DNA of 64,000 nt from Mariniphaga sp041686935 (GCA_041686935.1 JAWLCW010000009.1:124001-188000), one strand, 5' to 3'; positions 33,651 through 43,104 are shown, numbered from the stretch's first letter. Translations and numbers: made by a program. The notes: generated by a model from the sequence alone, not told the origin.

Positions 33651-34475
33651 TTACCAAAACAACCTGATCCACCCCTGAATAATTTCACCGGTTTCCGGAT
33701 CGAGTTGCGAACCGTACATGCTGTGTGGTATGGCGTACATTAAAAGTGTAACAACCGATGCAACGATTACATAAACAGGACGCTCCTTTTTGCGGTTCAT
33801 TAAAAAAGCAAGCAACCAGAAAAGGAACATAAAAAGCGTTTTATTGTCGGTTAAATCCCAGGCAAACGGAATTCCTGCCCATGCTTCGCCAAAGGCATAC
33901 AACTGCACCCACGGGCCAAAAACAAGTCCTCCGATAAATAGAAACAAGAGTGTTGCCCGCGTATAAAACCTGAACCGTTTATGTTTAAAAAAAGCCATAA
34001 TCCCTGCCAGATTGGAAAGAAACATGGCAAAAAACATAAGGATGATATGTGGAATTAGAATGCTTGCCGGAACATCTCCCTTAAAACGAATGATAACCGG
34101 CTTTCCTTCATTCAGTGGCCAGGTGCGGCCTTCCTTTGCCAGAACCACTTTGTATTCGTATTTTCCGGCTGGCGGAAGGTTGGGCAATGTTCCCGACAAC
34201 ACATCGTCGAATCTTTCCATTTCGATAATCTCCCATGGGTTGTTTGTGGGGTACATCCGGTAATGGATTGATCCGGAAACCTGCCGGTCGGGAATGTACA
34301 AAACCACAGGGCAATCCGTTTCACCACCATGACTTCGTATCAGTTTCAGGCGATATTCCTCTCCGTCAATGGTTAGGTTTACTTTTTTATCATAAGTAGG
34401 GCCGGTGGCACGCTGATAAACAATCGTACCAAAGGTTATTAAAATGGCAAGAGCCCAGAAAAGTACTTTTTTCAT
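33651..34475 (-). CDS. Membrane protein of unknown function with periplasmic beta domain
   Basis: 274 residues from ATG 34475 (MKKVLFWALAILITFG); the frame extends 18 codons upstream without signal-like sequence. One N-terminal helix, then a beta-rich region (about 25-140; VNLTIDGEEYRLKLIRSHGGETDCPVVLYI-type strands, ending PAGKYEYKVVLAKEG), then four membrane helices (about 143-165, 178-195, 215-232, 238-258) and a short tail. I do not recognise the family. The layout suggests a periplasmic beta-sandwich held by a small membrane bundle. It converges on araB with 38 bases between and has no obvious partner. Confidence 0.7.
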   Translation of the reverse strand: MKKVLFWALAILITFGTIVYQRATGPTYDKKVNLTIDGEEYRLKLIRSHGGETDCPVVLYIPDRQVSGSIHYRMYPTNNPWEIIEMERFDDVLSGTLPNLPPAGKYEYKVVLAKEGRTWPLNEGKPVIIRFKGDVPASILIPHIILMFFAMFLSNLAGIMAFFKHKRFRFYTRATLLFLFIGGLVFGPWVQLYAFGEAWAGIPFAWDLTDNKTLFMFLFWLLAFLMNRKKERPVYVIVASVVTLLMYAIPHSMYGSQLDPETGEIIQGWIRLFW

Positions 34476-34727
34476 TACCTGAAATTTTAAACTGCAAGTA
34501 TAATTTCTTTTGAACAAAAACCGCAACAATTCTAAAAAAAACAGAAGCCGAAAACCTTATTGTCGTTGTTACAAAAAATTTTTCCACATTTATTTGTGAA
34601 TAATAAATGTAAGGATTAATTCTATGATGTTGTCGGATAGTTGATTATCGTTTCAGGAAAAAGTTTAGGTGTCAAATAACATTTTTTAATACTATTTAAG
34701 AGTTTTTTTAATCCGAAAAAAATGTTT

Positions 34728-34735
34728 TAAATTTG
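34728..34735 (+). promoter_or_regulatory. Predicted -7 element of the susCD promoter
   Basis: TAAATTTG matches TAnnTTTG and would give a leader of about 155 bases before the susC ATG. The -33 region (near 34705) is a T run rather than a clear TTG. Confidence 0.45.
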
Positions 34736-34804
34736 ACTGCAACTAATAACTACTACTAATAAAATGTATTTGAAATAATTAAACAACTATCGAACTTTGT
34801 GCCT

Positions 34805-34858
34805 ATGGAAAAAATACTTCTCATAATAACTTTTATTGCAGTTGTCACTGTATATTGA
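34805..34858 (+). CDS. Possible 17-residue leader peptide in the susC leader
   Basis: An ATG-to-TGA frame encodes MEKILLIITFIAVVTVY, a very hydrophobic peptide. It lies between the predicted promoter and susC and ends 39 bases before the susC ATG. It could be a leader peptide or chance in AT-rich DNA; there is no Shine-Dalgarno sequence. Confidence 0.25.
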   Translation: MEKILLIITFIAVVTVY

Positions 34859-34897
34859 ATTCTCTCAATTTATATTAATTATCAAAAATTAAAATCT

Positions 34898-37800
34898 ATG
34901 GAAAAAAAACATGTAAAAGGGTTTTTACCCTGTTTTGTGTTTGCTGTTATAATGGCCTTTTCTACAGGGGCCTGGGCACAGCAAAGAACGATTACCGGAA
35001 CGGTGACTGACAATACCGGATCACCATTGCCTGGTGTAACGATAGTAGTTCAGGGCACCACCACCGGAACCATCACCAATTTTGATGGAGTTTACCAGTT
35101 GGACGTACCTGCAACTGCCGAAGTTCTTGTATTTTCATACATCGGTATGTTAAGGCAGGTAATTGAAATCGGTAATCAAACAACTATTAATGTAACCATG
35201 CGGCCCGATATGATTGGGGTGGATGAAGTAGTTGTGATCGGTTATGGTACCCGGTTGAAGGAAGAACTTACCGGAGCAGTTTCATCAATTACTGAAGAAG
35301 CGCTGCAGATTTCAAATGCACCAAGTGTTATAAGCCGTCTTCAGGGACAGGTTTCAGGGGTAACCATTACTTCTGCCAACAGGCCCGGTGGTGATGCCAC
35401 TATTCGCATTCGCGGTATTGGGACTATCGGCGACCCGAACCCATTGTACATTATCGATGGGGTACCGGCAGGGCCGGGCAACAACATTAATCCCAACGAT
35501 ATTGAATCCATTTCAATATTGAAAGATGCTTCCTCTGCTGCCATTTATGGTACAAGAGGTGCAAACGGAGTTGTAATTATAACGACCAAAAGAGGGCGTG
35601 CAAATATGCAACCCGCTATTAATTTTTCTGTTAAAACAGGTGTTACACAAGCAGCCAATCAGTACGATATGTTAAATACTGAGGAATATGCCGACGCCGT
35701 TTGGTTGTCGCTGAAAAACAGGAATATGGCATTGTCTCATGCGCAATATGGATCAGGGCCAAATCCGGTAATTCCTGATTATATTTTACCTGCCGGAGCT
35801 AAACTTGGAGAAGTGGATGAAAGTGCTTACAGCTTTTACGATCAGCAGATTTTCAGGGCAAACAAGCAGGGAACCGACTGGTATGATGAAATTTACCAAA
35901 ACGGAATGATCAAAGAGTACGATCTTTCAGTTAGAGGGGGCGGTCAAAATTCCACTTATGCCTTCTCTGGAAATTACCTGGATGAAGATGGTTTTATTAT
36001 TCATACCAACTTTAAAAGATACTCATTCAGGATGAATTCTGAGGCCAAATTCAATGACTGGTTTAAAGCAGGTGAATCTTTGCAGATTGCATATATTGAT
36101 GAAATGGGGCGGTTTACCAATAACGCCGAAGACAGCCCGATTTCCCACGCTTATCGCGCGCAGCCGATAATTCCGGTTTATGACATTGGCGGAAACTTTG
36201 CCGGTTCCAAGGCGCCACAAATGGGTAATGCTGAAAACCCGGTTGCTATTATGTACAGGCAAAGAAACAATAACGGAAAATACGTCAGAATTTTAGGAAA
36301 TGCATTTGCTGAAATTACTTTCATGGAAGGCCTTACGCTAAGAAGTTTGCTGGGTTATAACTGGGGCCAATGGAACTTTAAGGGATACAATATTCCCAAC
36401 CCTGAATTTTCTGAACCCCAATTGGTAAATGGTATGTGGGCAGATTCAAACTATTCTCTGCAATGGAACTGGTCCAATACCTTAAATTACAATGCAACTT
36501 TTGATAGAATTCACAGGGTGAACGTTGTTTTAGGTACTGAAGCCATTGAGAATAAATACCAATGGATGAGCGCCAGCCGGAGAAATTATTTCTCCATGGA
36601 TCCGTTGTATATGCAACTCAGTTCAGGAGAATCAAACAGGGATAACAGCGGTAGCGGAGATGAATGGTCACTCTTCTCGATTTTTGGCCGTATTAACTAC
36701 GACCTGATGGGTAAATACTTCTTTGAAGTAACAGCACGGCGCGACGGATCATCCCGTTTTAGTGCAGCCAACCGTTATGCCACTTTCCCGGCAGCTTCTG
36801 CTGCCTGGGCAATTTCTCAGGAAGATTTTATGGCCGGAACCGGCAACTGGCTCGACTTACTGAAAATAAGAGTAGGTTGGGGGATGTCAGGAAACGATAG
36901 AATAGGGAACTACAACTCGTATTCCACGTTCCGTTCTGATGCTTACCGTTCGTCCTATGCACTCGATGGTTCCAATACCGGAGCAATTTCAGGATTTATG
37001 CCATCTACTTTAGGCAACCAGGATGTGACATGGGAAACGACCAAAACCTTAAACTTTGGTTTGGATGGAACATTTTTAGACAATAAGCTCAGTGCTTCAA
37101 TTGATGTATGGCAGCGTAACACTTCCGATATGCTTTACCGCCTTCCCCTGCCGCAGGTAATGGGCGATGCTACACCTCCGTTTATTAATATTGCAGAAAT
37201 GGTAAATAAAGGCCTCGACTTTGAACTGGGCTATGCCAACACCGCTATGGATGGACAGTTAAGGTATAGTGTAAAAGCAACTATTTCCTCATACAAAAAT
37301 GAAGTAACCAAATTAGGAGGAGAAGAAGATGATTATTTCACCGGGCAGTTTGAACGGCAAAAAGAATATACACGTGTAGCTGTTGGACATGCTTTCCCTG
37401 AATTTTTTGGGTACGAAGTAGCCGGTATTTTCCAGACCGAAGCAGAAGCTGCCGGTTGGCCAACTGCGATTGGCGCTACCGGAACCTATAATCAGCCCGG
37501 TCACTTTAAATTTGTTGACCAAAACGGTGATAATATTATTACTGCAGCCGATAGAACGTTTATTGGAAGTCCGCATCCTGATTTTACAGGTGGTTTGAAC
37601 ATTGACCTGGGATATAGTAATTTTGATCTGAACATGTTCTTCTACGGAAGTTATGGAAATGACATGATTAACTATGTGGCCCGTTGGATTGACTACGGAC
37701 AGTTCAATGGAGGTTTGAGTAAAGATGCACTTTACAATAGTTGGGGAAGCCCGCATCTTAGCAACAATGCTGATGCAAGACTTCCGAAGCTTGATTACAG

Positions 37801-38077
37801 CGATGTTTCACAGGAACCTTCCAGTGCATTTGTTGAAGACGGTTCGTTCCTGAGATTAAAAACGCTGCGTTTGGGATACACTGTTCCGCAAAGTCTGATT
37901 AACAGGGCTCAGATTAAAAATCTGGGTCTGTATGTACAGGTTACCAATTTGTTTACACTTACCAAATATGGCGGCCTTGATCCTGAGCTGAATTCATCCG
38001 GGGTATCCATGGGATTGGACAGGGGTGCATGGCCAACTCCCCGTCAGGTGATGTTTGGTGTAAACCTGGGATTATAA
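34898..38077 (+). CDS. SusC/RagA-family TonB-dependent outer-membrane transporter
   Basis: 1059 residues. A signal peptide (about 1-27, ending GAWAQ) is followed by a carboxypeptidase-D regulatory-like domain (about 30-105; ITGTVTDNTGSPLPGVTIVV), the SusC hallmark DEVVVIGYGT (about 108-117), the plug domain (VISRLQGQVSGV, IRGIGTIGDPNPLYIIDGVP, ILKDASSAAIYGTRGANGVV), and a 22-strand barrel. It imports oligosaccharides together with the SusD-like lipoprotein encoded 35 bases downstream. The substrate cannot be read from sequence; nearby arabinose and rhamnose genes hint at a plant pectin-type glycan. No STN domain is present, so signalling through an anti-sigma factor is not expected. Confidence 0.96.
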   Translation: MEKKHVKGFLPCFVFAVIMAFSTGAWAQQRTITGTVTDNTGSPLPGVTIVVQGTTTGTITNFDGVYQLDVPATAEVLVFSYIGMLRQVIEIGNQTTINVTMRPDMIGVDEVVVIGYGTRLKEELTGAVSSITEEALQISNAPSVISRLQGQVSGVTITSANRPGGDATIRIRGIGTIGDPNPLYIIDGVPAGPGNNINPNDIESISILKDASSAAIYGTRGANGVVIITTKRGRANMQPAINFSVKTGVTQAANQYDMLNTEEYADAVWLSLKNRNMALSHAQYGSGPNPVIPDYILPAGAKLGEVDESAYSFYDQQIFRANKQGTDWYDEIYQNGMIKEYDLSVRGGGQNSTYAFSGNYLDEDGFIIHTNFKRYSFRMNSEAKFNDWFKAGESLQIAYIDEMGRFTNNAEDSPISHAYRAQPIIPVYDIGGNFAGSKAPQMGNAENPVAIMYRQRNNNGKYVRILGNAFAEITFMEGLTLRSLLGYNWGQWNFKGYNIPNPEFSEPQLVNGMWADSNYSLQWNWSNTLNYNATFDRIHRVNVVLGTEAIENKYQWMSASRRNYFSMDPLYMQLSSGESNRDNSGSGDEWSLFSIFGRINYDLMGKYFFEVTARRDGSSRFSAANRYATFPAASAAWAISQEDFMAGTGNWLDLLKIRVGWGMSGNDRIGNYNSYSTFRSDAYRSSYALDGSNTGAISGFMPSTLGNQDVTWETTKTLNFGLDGTFLDNKLSASIDVWQRNTSDMLYRLPLPQVMGDATPPFINIAEMVNKGLDFELGYANTAMDGQLRYSVKATISSYKNEVTKLGGEEDDYFTGQFERQKEYTRVAVGHAFPEFFGYEVAGIFQTEAEAAGWPTAIGATGTYNQPGHFKFVDQNGDNIITAADRTFIGSPHPDFTGGLNIDLGYSNFDLNMFFYGSYGNDMINYVARWIDYGQFNGGLSKDALYNSWGSPHLSNNADARLPKLDYSDVSQEPSSAFVEDGSFLRLKTLRLGYTVPQSLINRAQIKNLGLYVQVTNLFTLTKYGGLDPELNSSGVSMGLDRGAWPTPRQVMFGVNLGL

Positions 38078-38112
38078 TAATTAATTGTTAATAATTTAAA
38101 TAACAGTATAAT

Positions 38113-39942
38113 ATGAAAAAACTATCAATTATAATGGCCCTTACGGTAATGCTGGCCATAATTAATTCGTGTTCAGAAGATTTTCTGACAAAGACTCCGT
38201 TGGGATCTACTTCAGAAAATGTATTTTACGATGCAAAAGGAATTGATGCCTTGCTTGTGGGAACATACGCTATGGTCACAGGCAGTTCGTTGTGGGAAGT
38301 TTCCTGGGGGGCATCTGTGCAAAACTGGACTTACGGTTCAGCAGCATCGGACGATGCCTATAAAGGTTCTGAAATTACCGACCAGGTTCCTGTTAATGAA
38401 ATTGAACGCTGGGAGGTTTTAAGTACCAACAACTACCCTGCAGATAAATGGAGGTTAAATATTGGTATGGGGATTGACCGGGCCAATAAAACAATGAAGG
38501 TTATAAATGCCACCGAAGAGCAGGGAACCATTGATGCTGCAACAGCCAATAAATTCAGGGCAGAAGTGCGCTTCCTGCGTGGCTTTTTTAACTTTGAAGC
38601 CTGGCTGGTTTTTGGTAACTACATACCAATTCTTACCGAAGAAACCGAAGATCCAACCCAGGTATCCAATGATAACCCGGAAGGTGCTGTGTTGAATCAC
38701 ATCATCAGCGACCTTCAGTTTGCCTGGGAAAATCTGCCCGAAACGCAGGCACAGCCGGGTCGTGCAACTAAATTCGCTGCTATGACGCTGGCTGCCAGGG
38801 CTTATTTGCAGGAACTGAAATATGCTGAGGCAAAACCGTTGCTCGACAATGTTATCAACAGCGGCAGATATTCATTAATGCCTAATTTTATTGATAATTT
38901 CAATATTGAAACCAATAACAATGCGGAATCCATCTTTGAAATTCAGGCAAACGTAAATGATATTAACGAATCGCTGAATGCCGAAATGGGAATTGGTCTT
39001 AACTGGCCACACGGTTCCGATATCGGGATGTGCTGTGGATTCCACCAGCCTTCACAAACTTTGGTCAATGCATTTAAAGTGGATGAAAACGGTTTTCCGC
39101 TTTTTAATTCATACAACAATGTTGACCTGAAAAATGACCAGGGCATACCCTCTGAAGCAACCTTTGTTCCGGATGATCATCCGGTTGATCCACGCCTCGA
39201 CTGGACAGTAAGCCGCCGGGGAATTCCCTACAAAGACTGGGGTATCAACCGCGGCCGCGACTGGGTGCGTAACCAGCCTGATGGTGGTCCGTATATGCCT
39301 GCTGCAAAACCATTCTTTAAAAAGTCTGAAAGGTACAGTCTGTCAACCACTACCGGATGGCAAACTGGTATCAATGCCAATAATTTTCGGTATCTGCGTT
39401 ACAGCCATGTTCTTTTGTGGAGGGCTGAAATAGCAGCATTTGACGGCGAACTGGAACTTGTACGAACATATATCAATATGATACGTGACCGGGCGGATAA
39501 TGATGTTGTAATGGGTAAGGTGCTTATTCATGAACTTCCCCCCTCGGTTTACCCATGGGGTGAAGATTCAAGTGACGGAGACTATATGACCGGTGGAGCA
39601 GTGGATTGGACACAGCCGGCTGCCAATTATAAAATAGGTCTTTACAACTCATTCGCAAATAAAGAAGAAGCCATGCGCGCTGCACAATGGGAACAGCGGC
39701 TGGAATTTGCGACAGAAGGACGCCGGTTCTTTGACCTTCGCCGCTGGGATGAATTGCCAGCCGGAATGCGGGTTGACATGACCGCGACATTGCATGCTTA
39801 TCGTGATGCTGATGCGAGAATTCGTCAGTTTATGGTTTCTCCGGGACCGGCTAATTTTTCCGAAGGGGATAAATTTATGCCAATTCCGCAAGGACAGCTC
39901 GACCTGCAACCTGGTGTTCTGGTGCAACGTCCTGGTTACTAA
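38113..39942 (+). CDS. SusD/RagB-family surface glycan-binding lipoprotein
   Basis: 609 residues. The signal peptide ends in AIINS-C, a lipobox, so it is lipidated and exported to the surface. The SusD N-terminal motif is CSEDFLTKTPLGSTSENVFY, followed by helical TPR-like segments (AEVRFLRGFFNFEAWLVFGN; KFAAMTLAARAYLQELKYAEA) and the C-terminal SusD part (WEQRLEFATEGRRFFDLRRWDE; FMPIPQGQLDLQPG). It forms the lid over the SusC barrel encoded upstream and captures the glycan. A terminator follows 20 bases after the stop, so the operon contains only this pair. Confidence 0.96.
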   Translation: MKKLSIIMALTVMLAIINSCSEDFLTKTPLGSTSENVFYDAKGIDALLVGTYAMVTGSSLWEVSWGASVQNWTYGSAASDDAYKGSEITDQVPVNEIERWEVLSTNNYPADKWRLNIGMGIDRANKTMKVINATEEQGTIDAATANKFRAEVRFLRGFFNFEAWLVFGNYIPILTEETEDPTQVSNDNPEGAVLNHIISDLQFAWENLPETQAQPGRATKFAAMTLAARAYLQELKYAEAKPLLDNVINSGRYSLMPNFIDNFNIETNNNAESIFEIQANVNDINESLNAEMGIGLNWPHGSDIGMCCGFHQPSQTLVNAFKVDENGFPLFNSYNNVDLKNDQGIPSEATFVPDDHPVDPRLDWTVSRRGIPYKDWGINRGRDWVRNQPDGGPYMPAAKPFFKKSERYSLSTTTGWQTGINANNFRYLRYSHVLLWRAEIAAFDGELELVRTYINMIRDRADNDVVMGKVLIHELPPSVYPWGEDSSDGDYMTGGAVDWTQPAANYKIGLYNSFANKEEAMRAAQWEQRLEFATEGRRFFDLRRWDELPAGMRVDMTATLHAYRDADARIRQFMVSPGPANFSEGDKFMPIPQGQLDLQPGVLVQRPGY

Positions 39943-39962
39943 AAAAATGAGAGAATTGTGAA

Positions 39963-39992
39963 AAAGAGGGGCTTTCGGGTCCCTCTTTTTTT
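39963..39992 (+). terminator. Intrinsic terminator of susCD
   Basis: AAAGAGGG (39963-39970) pairs with CCCTCTTT (39981-39988) around a 10-base loop, and further T residues follow. Confidence 0.8.
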
Positions 39993-40022
39993 GTTATCTT
40001 GGAGCCAATTTTCAAAAATTAA

Positions 40023-41255
40023 ATGGCACTAAACTACATCTGGATTTTCTTTTTCCTGGTTGCCTTTGTAATCGGGCTGGTAAGGTTGCTGTTCTTCGGC
40101 GATGTGGAAGTTTTTCCCAACATGGTGAATGAAACCTTCGACATGGCCAAAACCGGTTTTGAGATTTCCCTTGGATTAACCGGGGTTTTGACACTTTGGA
40201 TGGGCATTATGAAAATAGGAGAGAAGGGAGGAATTGTAAATGTGTTTTCCCGGGTCATCGGGCCGTTTTTCAACAAGCTTTTTCCCGAGCTGGGGAAATC
40301 GCATCCGGCTTATGGTTCCATAATGATGAACATTGCCGCCAATATGCTGAACCTTGATAATGCCGCCACACCCACCGGTTTACAGGCCATGAAAGAGATG
40401 CAGGAAACCAATCCGGATAAAAACACAGCCTCCAACGCGCAAATTATGTTTCTGGTCCTGAACACATCCGGATTAACACTTTTGCCCATCAGCATTATGG
40501 TTTACCGTGCGCAACTGGGTGCGGTGAATCCATCGGATATTTTTATTCCCATTTTGCTGGCTACCTATTTTTCCACGCTGGCCGGGTTAATTTCAGTTGC
40601 TATTTACCAGAAAATCAACCTGCTCGACAGAGTGGTGCTTTCCTACCTTGGCGGGCTTACTCTGGTTATTGCCGGCATCATCTGGTATTTTTCCACGCTC
40701 GATAAAGAAGCTGTTACACAGGTTTCCAATCTGGCCAGTAACTTCATCCTGTTTACGGTAATCATCGTTTTTATTGTGATGGCCCTTTTGAAAAAAGTAA
40801 ATGTGTATGAGGCATTTATCGACGGCGCCAAAGACGGGTTTAAAACAGCGGTTAAAATTATTCCCTACCTGGTGGCTATATTGGTGGCCATCGGCGTTTT
40901 TCGTGCATCGGGTGCTATGGAGTGGCTGATTTCGGGCTTCACCTGGGTTTTCGAGCACATCGGAATCAATACCGATTTTACACCTGCATTGCCCACTGCT
41001 TTGATGAAACCACTCAGCGGCAGTGGCGCCCGCGGTATGATGGTGGACGCCATGACCACCTACGGCGCCGATTCATTTGTGGGCCGCGTTGCCAGTACGG
41101 TGCAGGGCGCAACCGACACTACGTTTTATATCATTGCCGTTTATTTTGGTTCTGTAGGAATCAAAAACACCCGTTATGCCGTGGTTTGCGGCTTAATTGC
41201 CGACTTTACCGGAATCATCGCAGCTATTCTGATGGCGTATTTGTTTTTTCATTAA
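40023..41255 (+). CDS. Nucleoside-recognition (gate) domain membrane protein, SpmA-SpmB fusion
   Basis: 410 residues with about ten membrane helices. Two gate/nucleoside-recognition units are fused: the first half (about 1-200) resembles SpmA (SRVIGPFFNKLFPEL; MNIAANMLNLDNAATPTGLQ), the second half (about 210-410) resembles SpmB (IIPYLVAILVAIGVFRASGA; PLSGSGARGMMVDAM; GATDTTFYIIAVYFG). In spore formers the separate proteins affect spore core dehydration; in Bacteroidota the role is unknown. It starts 30 bases after the susCD terminator and its last 4 bases overlap the convergent Dabb gene. Confidence 0.88.
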   Translation: MALNYIWIFFFLVAFVIGLVRLLFFGDVEVFPNMVNETFDMAKTGFEISLGLTGVLTLWMGIMKIGEKGGIVNVFSRVIGPFFNKLFPELGKSHPAYGSIMMNIAANMLNLDNAATPTGLQAMKEMQETNPDKNTASNAQIMFLVLNTSGLTLLPISIMVYRAQLGAVNPSDIFIPILLATYFSTLAGLISVAIYQKINLLDRVVLSYLGGLTLVIAGIIWYFSTLDKEAVTQVSNLASNFILFTVIIVFIVMALLKKVNVYEAFIDGAKDGFKTAVKIIPYLVAILVAIGVFRASGAMEWLISGFTWVFEHIGINTDFTPALPTALMKPLSGSGARGMMVDAMTTYGADSFVGRVASTVQGATDTTFYIIAVYFGSVGIKNTRYAVVCGLIADFTGIIAAILMAYLFFH

Positions 41256-41662
41256 TCCACCGAATCGTACACCACCACTTTCTCCCACAAATGGGAATTT
41301 TCTTCCACAAACTTTACATGCAGCGGATGAACCTGGTAGGCATCCTGTCCGGCCTGGTTATCGAACATGGTCAAGTACGAAACCGAATAGGAGTGATCAA
41401 CTACATCGCGGCTTTCGGTGCCTGCCGGAAATCCGATGTGACTCAGTTTGATGGTTTCCACTTTCAACAGGTCGTTCAGTGCCTTTACCAGTTGTCTTTT
41501 ATGTGCTTCGTTGTTGGGCTCTTTCAGCCAGAAAAAAACGTGATGAATTAGTGCGCCTTTGAGTTGTACTTCGCCTGCCGATGCTTTTTTGGAAAGCGGT
41601 AAAAGTCCTGCAATTGCTGCACCGGCAGCTAATTTCTTAATAAAGTTTCGTCTGTTTTTCAT
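41252..41662 (-). CDS. Exported Dabb (stress-responsive A/B barrel) domain protein
   Basis: 136 residues. The N terminus MKNRRNFIKKLAAGAAIAGLLP has a twin-arginine-like signal (RRNFIKK), followed by a Dabb domain (about 36-135; LIHHVFFWLKEPNNEAHKRQL, HIGFPAGTESRDVVDHSYSVSYLTMFDNQAGQDAYQ, HPLHVKFVEEN). Such domains form dimeric alpha+beta barrels; no catalytic function can be assigned. It lies downstream of a PIN toxin gene on the same strand, six bases between the toxin stop and this start, and so may be read through from kdsA. Confidence 0.82.
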   Translation of the reverse strand: MKNRRNFIKKLAAGAAIAGLLPLSKKASAGEVQLKGALIHHVFFWLKEPNNEAHKRQLVKALNDLLKVETIKLSHIGFPAGTESRDVVDHSYSVSYLTMFDNQAGQDAYQVHPLHVKFVEENSHLWEKVVVYDSVD

Positions 41663-41668
41663 TGTATT

Positions 41669-42073
41669 TTATATTTGTTCAATAAATTCTTTGGGTGAAA
41701 TAATTTGGATTCCACGAAATGGATTTAGTTCTATCAAATCTTTATCGCCTGAGATAATGAGGTTAGCATTTCCCGAAACAGCCAACTCAAGAAACATATC
41801 ATCTTTGGGATCGCGGCAAACATTTATTGATTCAGTAATCGGGATTATTTGCAACTCATTTTTATAAGTTTTTAAAAATTCAATTCTTTTTGGAATAGTA
41901 ACGTATTTGTCAAATTTTGTATTCAGCAAAGTTTCAGATAATTCGGATAAGGTAAATTGACTTGCTATTATTTTAAATTCATTCTTTCTTGCTTTGCGCA
42001 ATGCTTGGGCAGGAACAGATGTCCAAAACATTGCAGCACTTATAATCACGTTATTGTCAACAACAACAATCAC
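41669..42073 (-). CDS. PIN-domain toxin of a type II toxin-antitoxin pair
   Basis: 134 residues starting at GTG 42073, directly after the antitoxin TAG stop with no spacer. PIN-fold acidic residues are visible: D6 in IVVVDNNVI, E44-type acid in LSELSETLL, D88/D90-type in CRDPKDDMFLELA, and D110-type in LIISGDKDL. This pattern matches the COG1569 (PIN_3) group of putative Mg2+-dependent ribonuclease toxins. The residue numbers after D6 are approximate. The target RNA is unknown. The toxin gene is third in the order kdsA, antitoxin, toxin. Confidence 0.85.
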   Translation of the reverse strand: MIVVVDNNVIISAAMFWTSVPAQALRKARKNEFKIIASQFTLSELSETLLNTKFDKYVTIPKRIEFLKTYKNELQIIPITESINVCRDPKDDMFLELAVSGNANLIISGDKDLIELNPFRGIQIISPKEFIEQI

Positions 42074-42283
42074 CTAACTTTCTCTTAAAATTTCATCCAG
42101 TATTTCCTGAGTGAGTCCATTCCTTTTCGCTTCATCAGACATTTCTTTCATAACCTGCTCCAATGATTTACCAGGTTCTAAAATATTCTCAAACGACTTT
42201 TCAAGTTGTCTTTTTTTACTGCGATCCAGATTTTTAAAAATTCTGGCTGCCCTGTTGCTTACTTTTAATTCTATTGTTTCCAT
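42074..42283 (-). CDS. Antitoxin paired with the PIN toxin
   Basis: 69 residues, charged, mostly helical (METIELKVSNRAARIFKNLD then KSFENILEPGKSLEQVMKEM and NGLTQEILDEILRES). Its TAG stop abuts the toxin GTG. The N-terminal strand-helix pattern could be a small DNA-binding dimer, and the acidic C-terminal helix would cap the toxin; both are inferences from the usual architecture. Remarkably its ATG lies two bases after the kdsA stop, so no separate promoter can be seen and autoregulation would need a site inside kdsA. Confidence 0.75.
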   Translation of the reverse strand: METIELKVSNRAARIFKNLDRSKKRQLEKSFENILEPGKSLEQVMKEMSDEAKRNGLTQEILDEILRES

Positions 42284-42285
42284 TT

Positions 42286-43104
42286 TTACAGCTTTTGCAC
42301 AAATTTATATAATTCCGACAGATTCTCCAACAGCGGTTCCAGCAGGTCGAGACTGAGCATATTGGCGCCGTCGGATTTTGCTTCAGCCGGATTGGGATGC
42401 GTTTCAATAAAAATACCGTCAACTCCAACGGCAATTCCTGCCCGGGCAATGGTTTCAATAAGTTCGGGTTGGCCGCCGGTTACGCCACTTGCCTGGTTGG
42501 GTTGCTGAAGTGAGTGGGTAATGTCGAGCACAACCGGTACTTCCATTTTTTGCATTTCGGGAATTCCCCGGTAATCCACAATCAAATCCTGGTAGCCAAA
42601 AGTGGTTCCCCGTTCGGTTAAAATGATGTTTGTGTTACCGCTTTCCCTCACTTTATTTACTGCAAACTGCATAGCTGACGCCGATAAAAACTGTCCTTTT
42701 TTAATGTTTACAACCTTTCCGGTTTTGGCCGCAGCCACCAAAATGTCGGTTTGGCGGCAAAGAAAAGCCGGGATTTGAAGGATGTCCACGTAATTGGCTG
42801 CCATTGCTGCTTCTTCTGCTGAATGAATATCGGTAACGGTGGGAATCTGAAACGTTTCTCCAACCTTTTGTAAAATTTTTAGTGCTTTTTCATCTCCAAT
42901 CCCGGTAAACGAATCCAGCCGCGACCGGTTGGCTTTCCGGTACGAACCTTTAAAAATGGTTGGGATTTTCAGGCGGTCGGTTATTTCCACAATTTTTTCC
43001 GCAATTTCCATAGCCATTTTTTCTCCTTCAATGGCACAGGGACCGGCCATCAGAAAAAAGTTGCCCGAATGCGTGTATTTCAACTTTTCAATTTTCGGTA
43101 TCAT
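42286..43104 (-). CDS. kdsA: 3-deoxy-8-phosphooctulonate synthase (Kdo-8-P synthase)
   Basis: 272 residues, the expected size. Motifs: FFLMAGPCAIEGEKMAMEIAE, FKGSYRKANRSRLDSFTGIG, VTDIHS, VDILQIPAFLCRQTDIL, VNIKKGQFLSA, LTERGTTFGYQDLIVDYR, VVLDITHSLQQPN and the C-terminal DGIFIETHPNPAEAKSDGANML. It condenses phosphoenolpyruvate with arabinose 5-phosphate to make the lipopolysaccharide sugar Kdo. A candidate promoter lies 20 bases upstream. The toxin-antitoxin pair follows at 2 bases. Confidence 0.97.
   Translation of the reverse strand: MIPKIEKLKYTHSGNFFLMAGPCAIEGEKMAMEIAEKIVEITDRLKIPTIFKGSYRKANRSRLDSFTGIGDEKALKILQKVGETFQIPTVTDIHSAEEAAMAANYVDILQIPAFLCRQTDILVAAAKTGKVVNIKKGQFLSASAMQFAVNKVRESGNTNIILTERGTTFGYQDLIVDYRGIPEMQKMEVPVVLDITHSLQQPNQASGVTGGQPELIETIARAGIAVGVDGIFIETHPNPAEAKSDGANMLSLDLLEPLLENLSELYKFVQKL

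Larger units (their letters stand above)
34476..34897. other. Divergent spacer upstream of susC
   Basis: 422 AT-rich bases separate the unknown membrane protein gene from susC. It contains a predicted -7 element at 34728 and a 17-codon open frame at 34805-34858. No anti-sigma/sigma pair, regulator or repeat was found here. Confidence 0.5.

Noticed and set aside
41252..41255. Overlap of SpmAB-like and Dabb genes as an error
   Set aside because: A 4-base overlap of convergent stop codons is common and both frames are complete.
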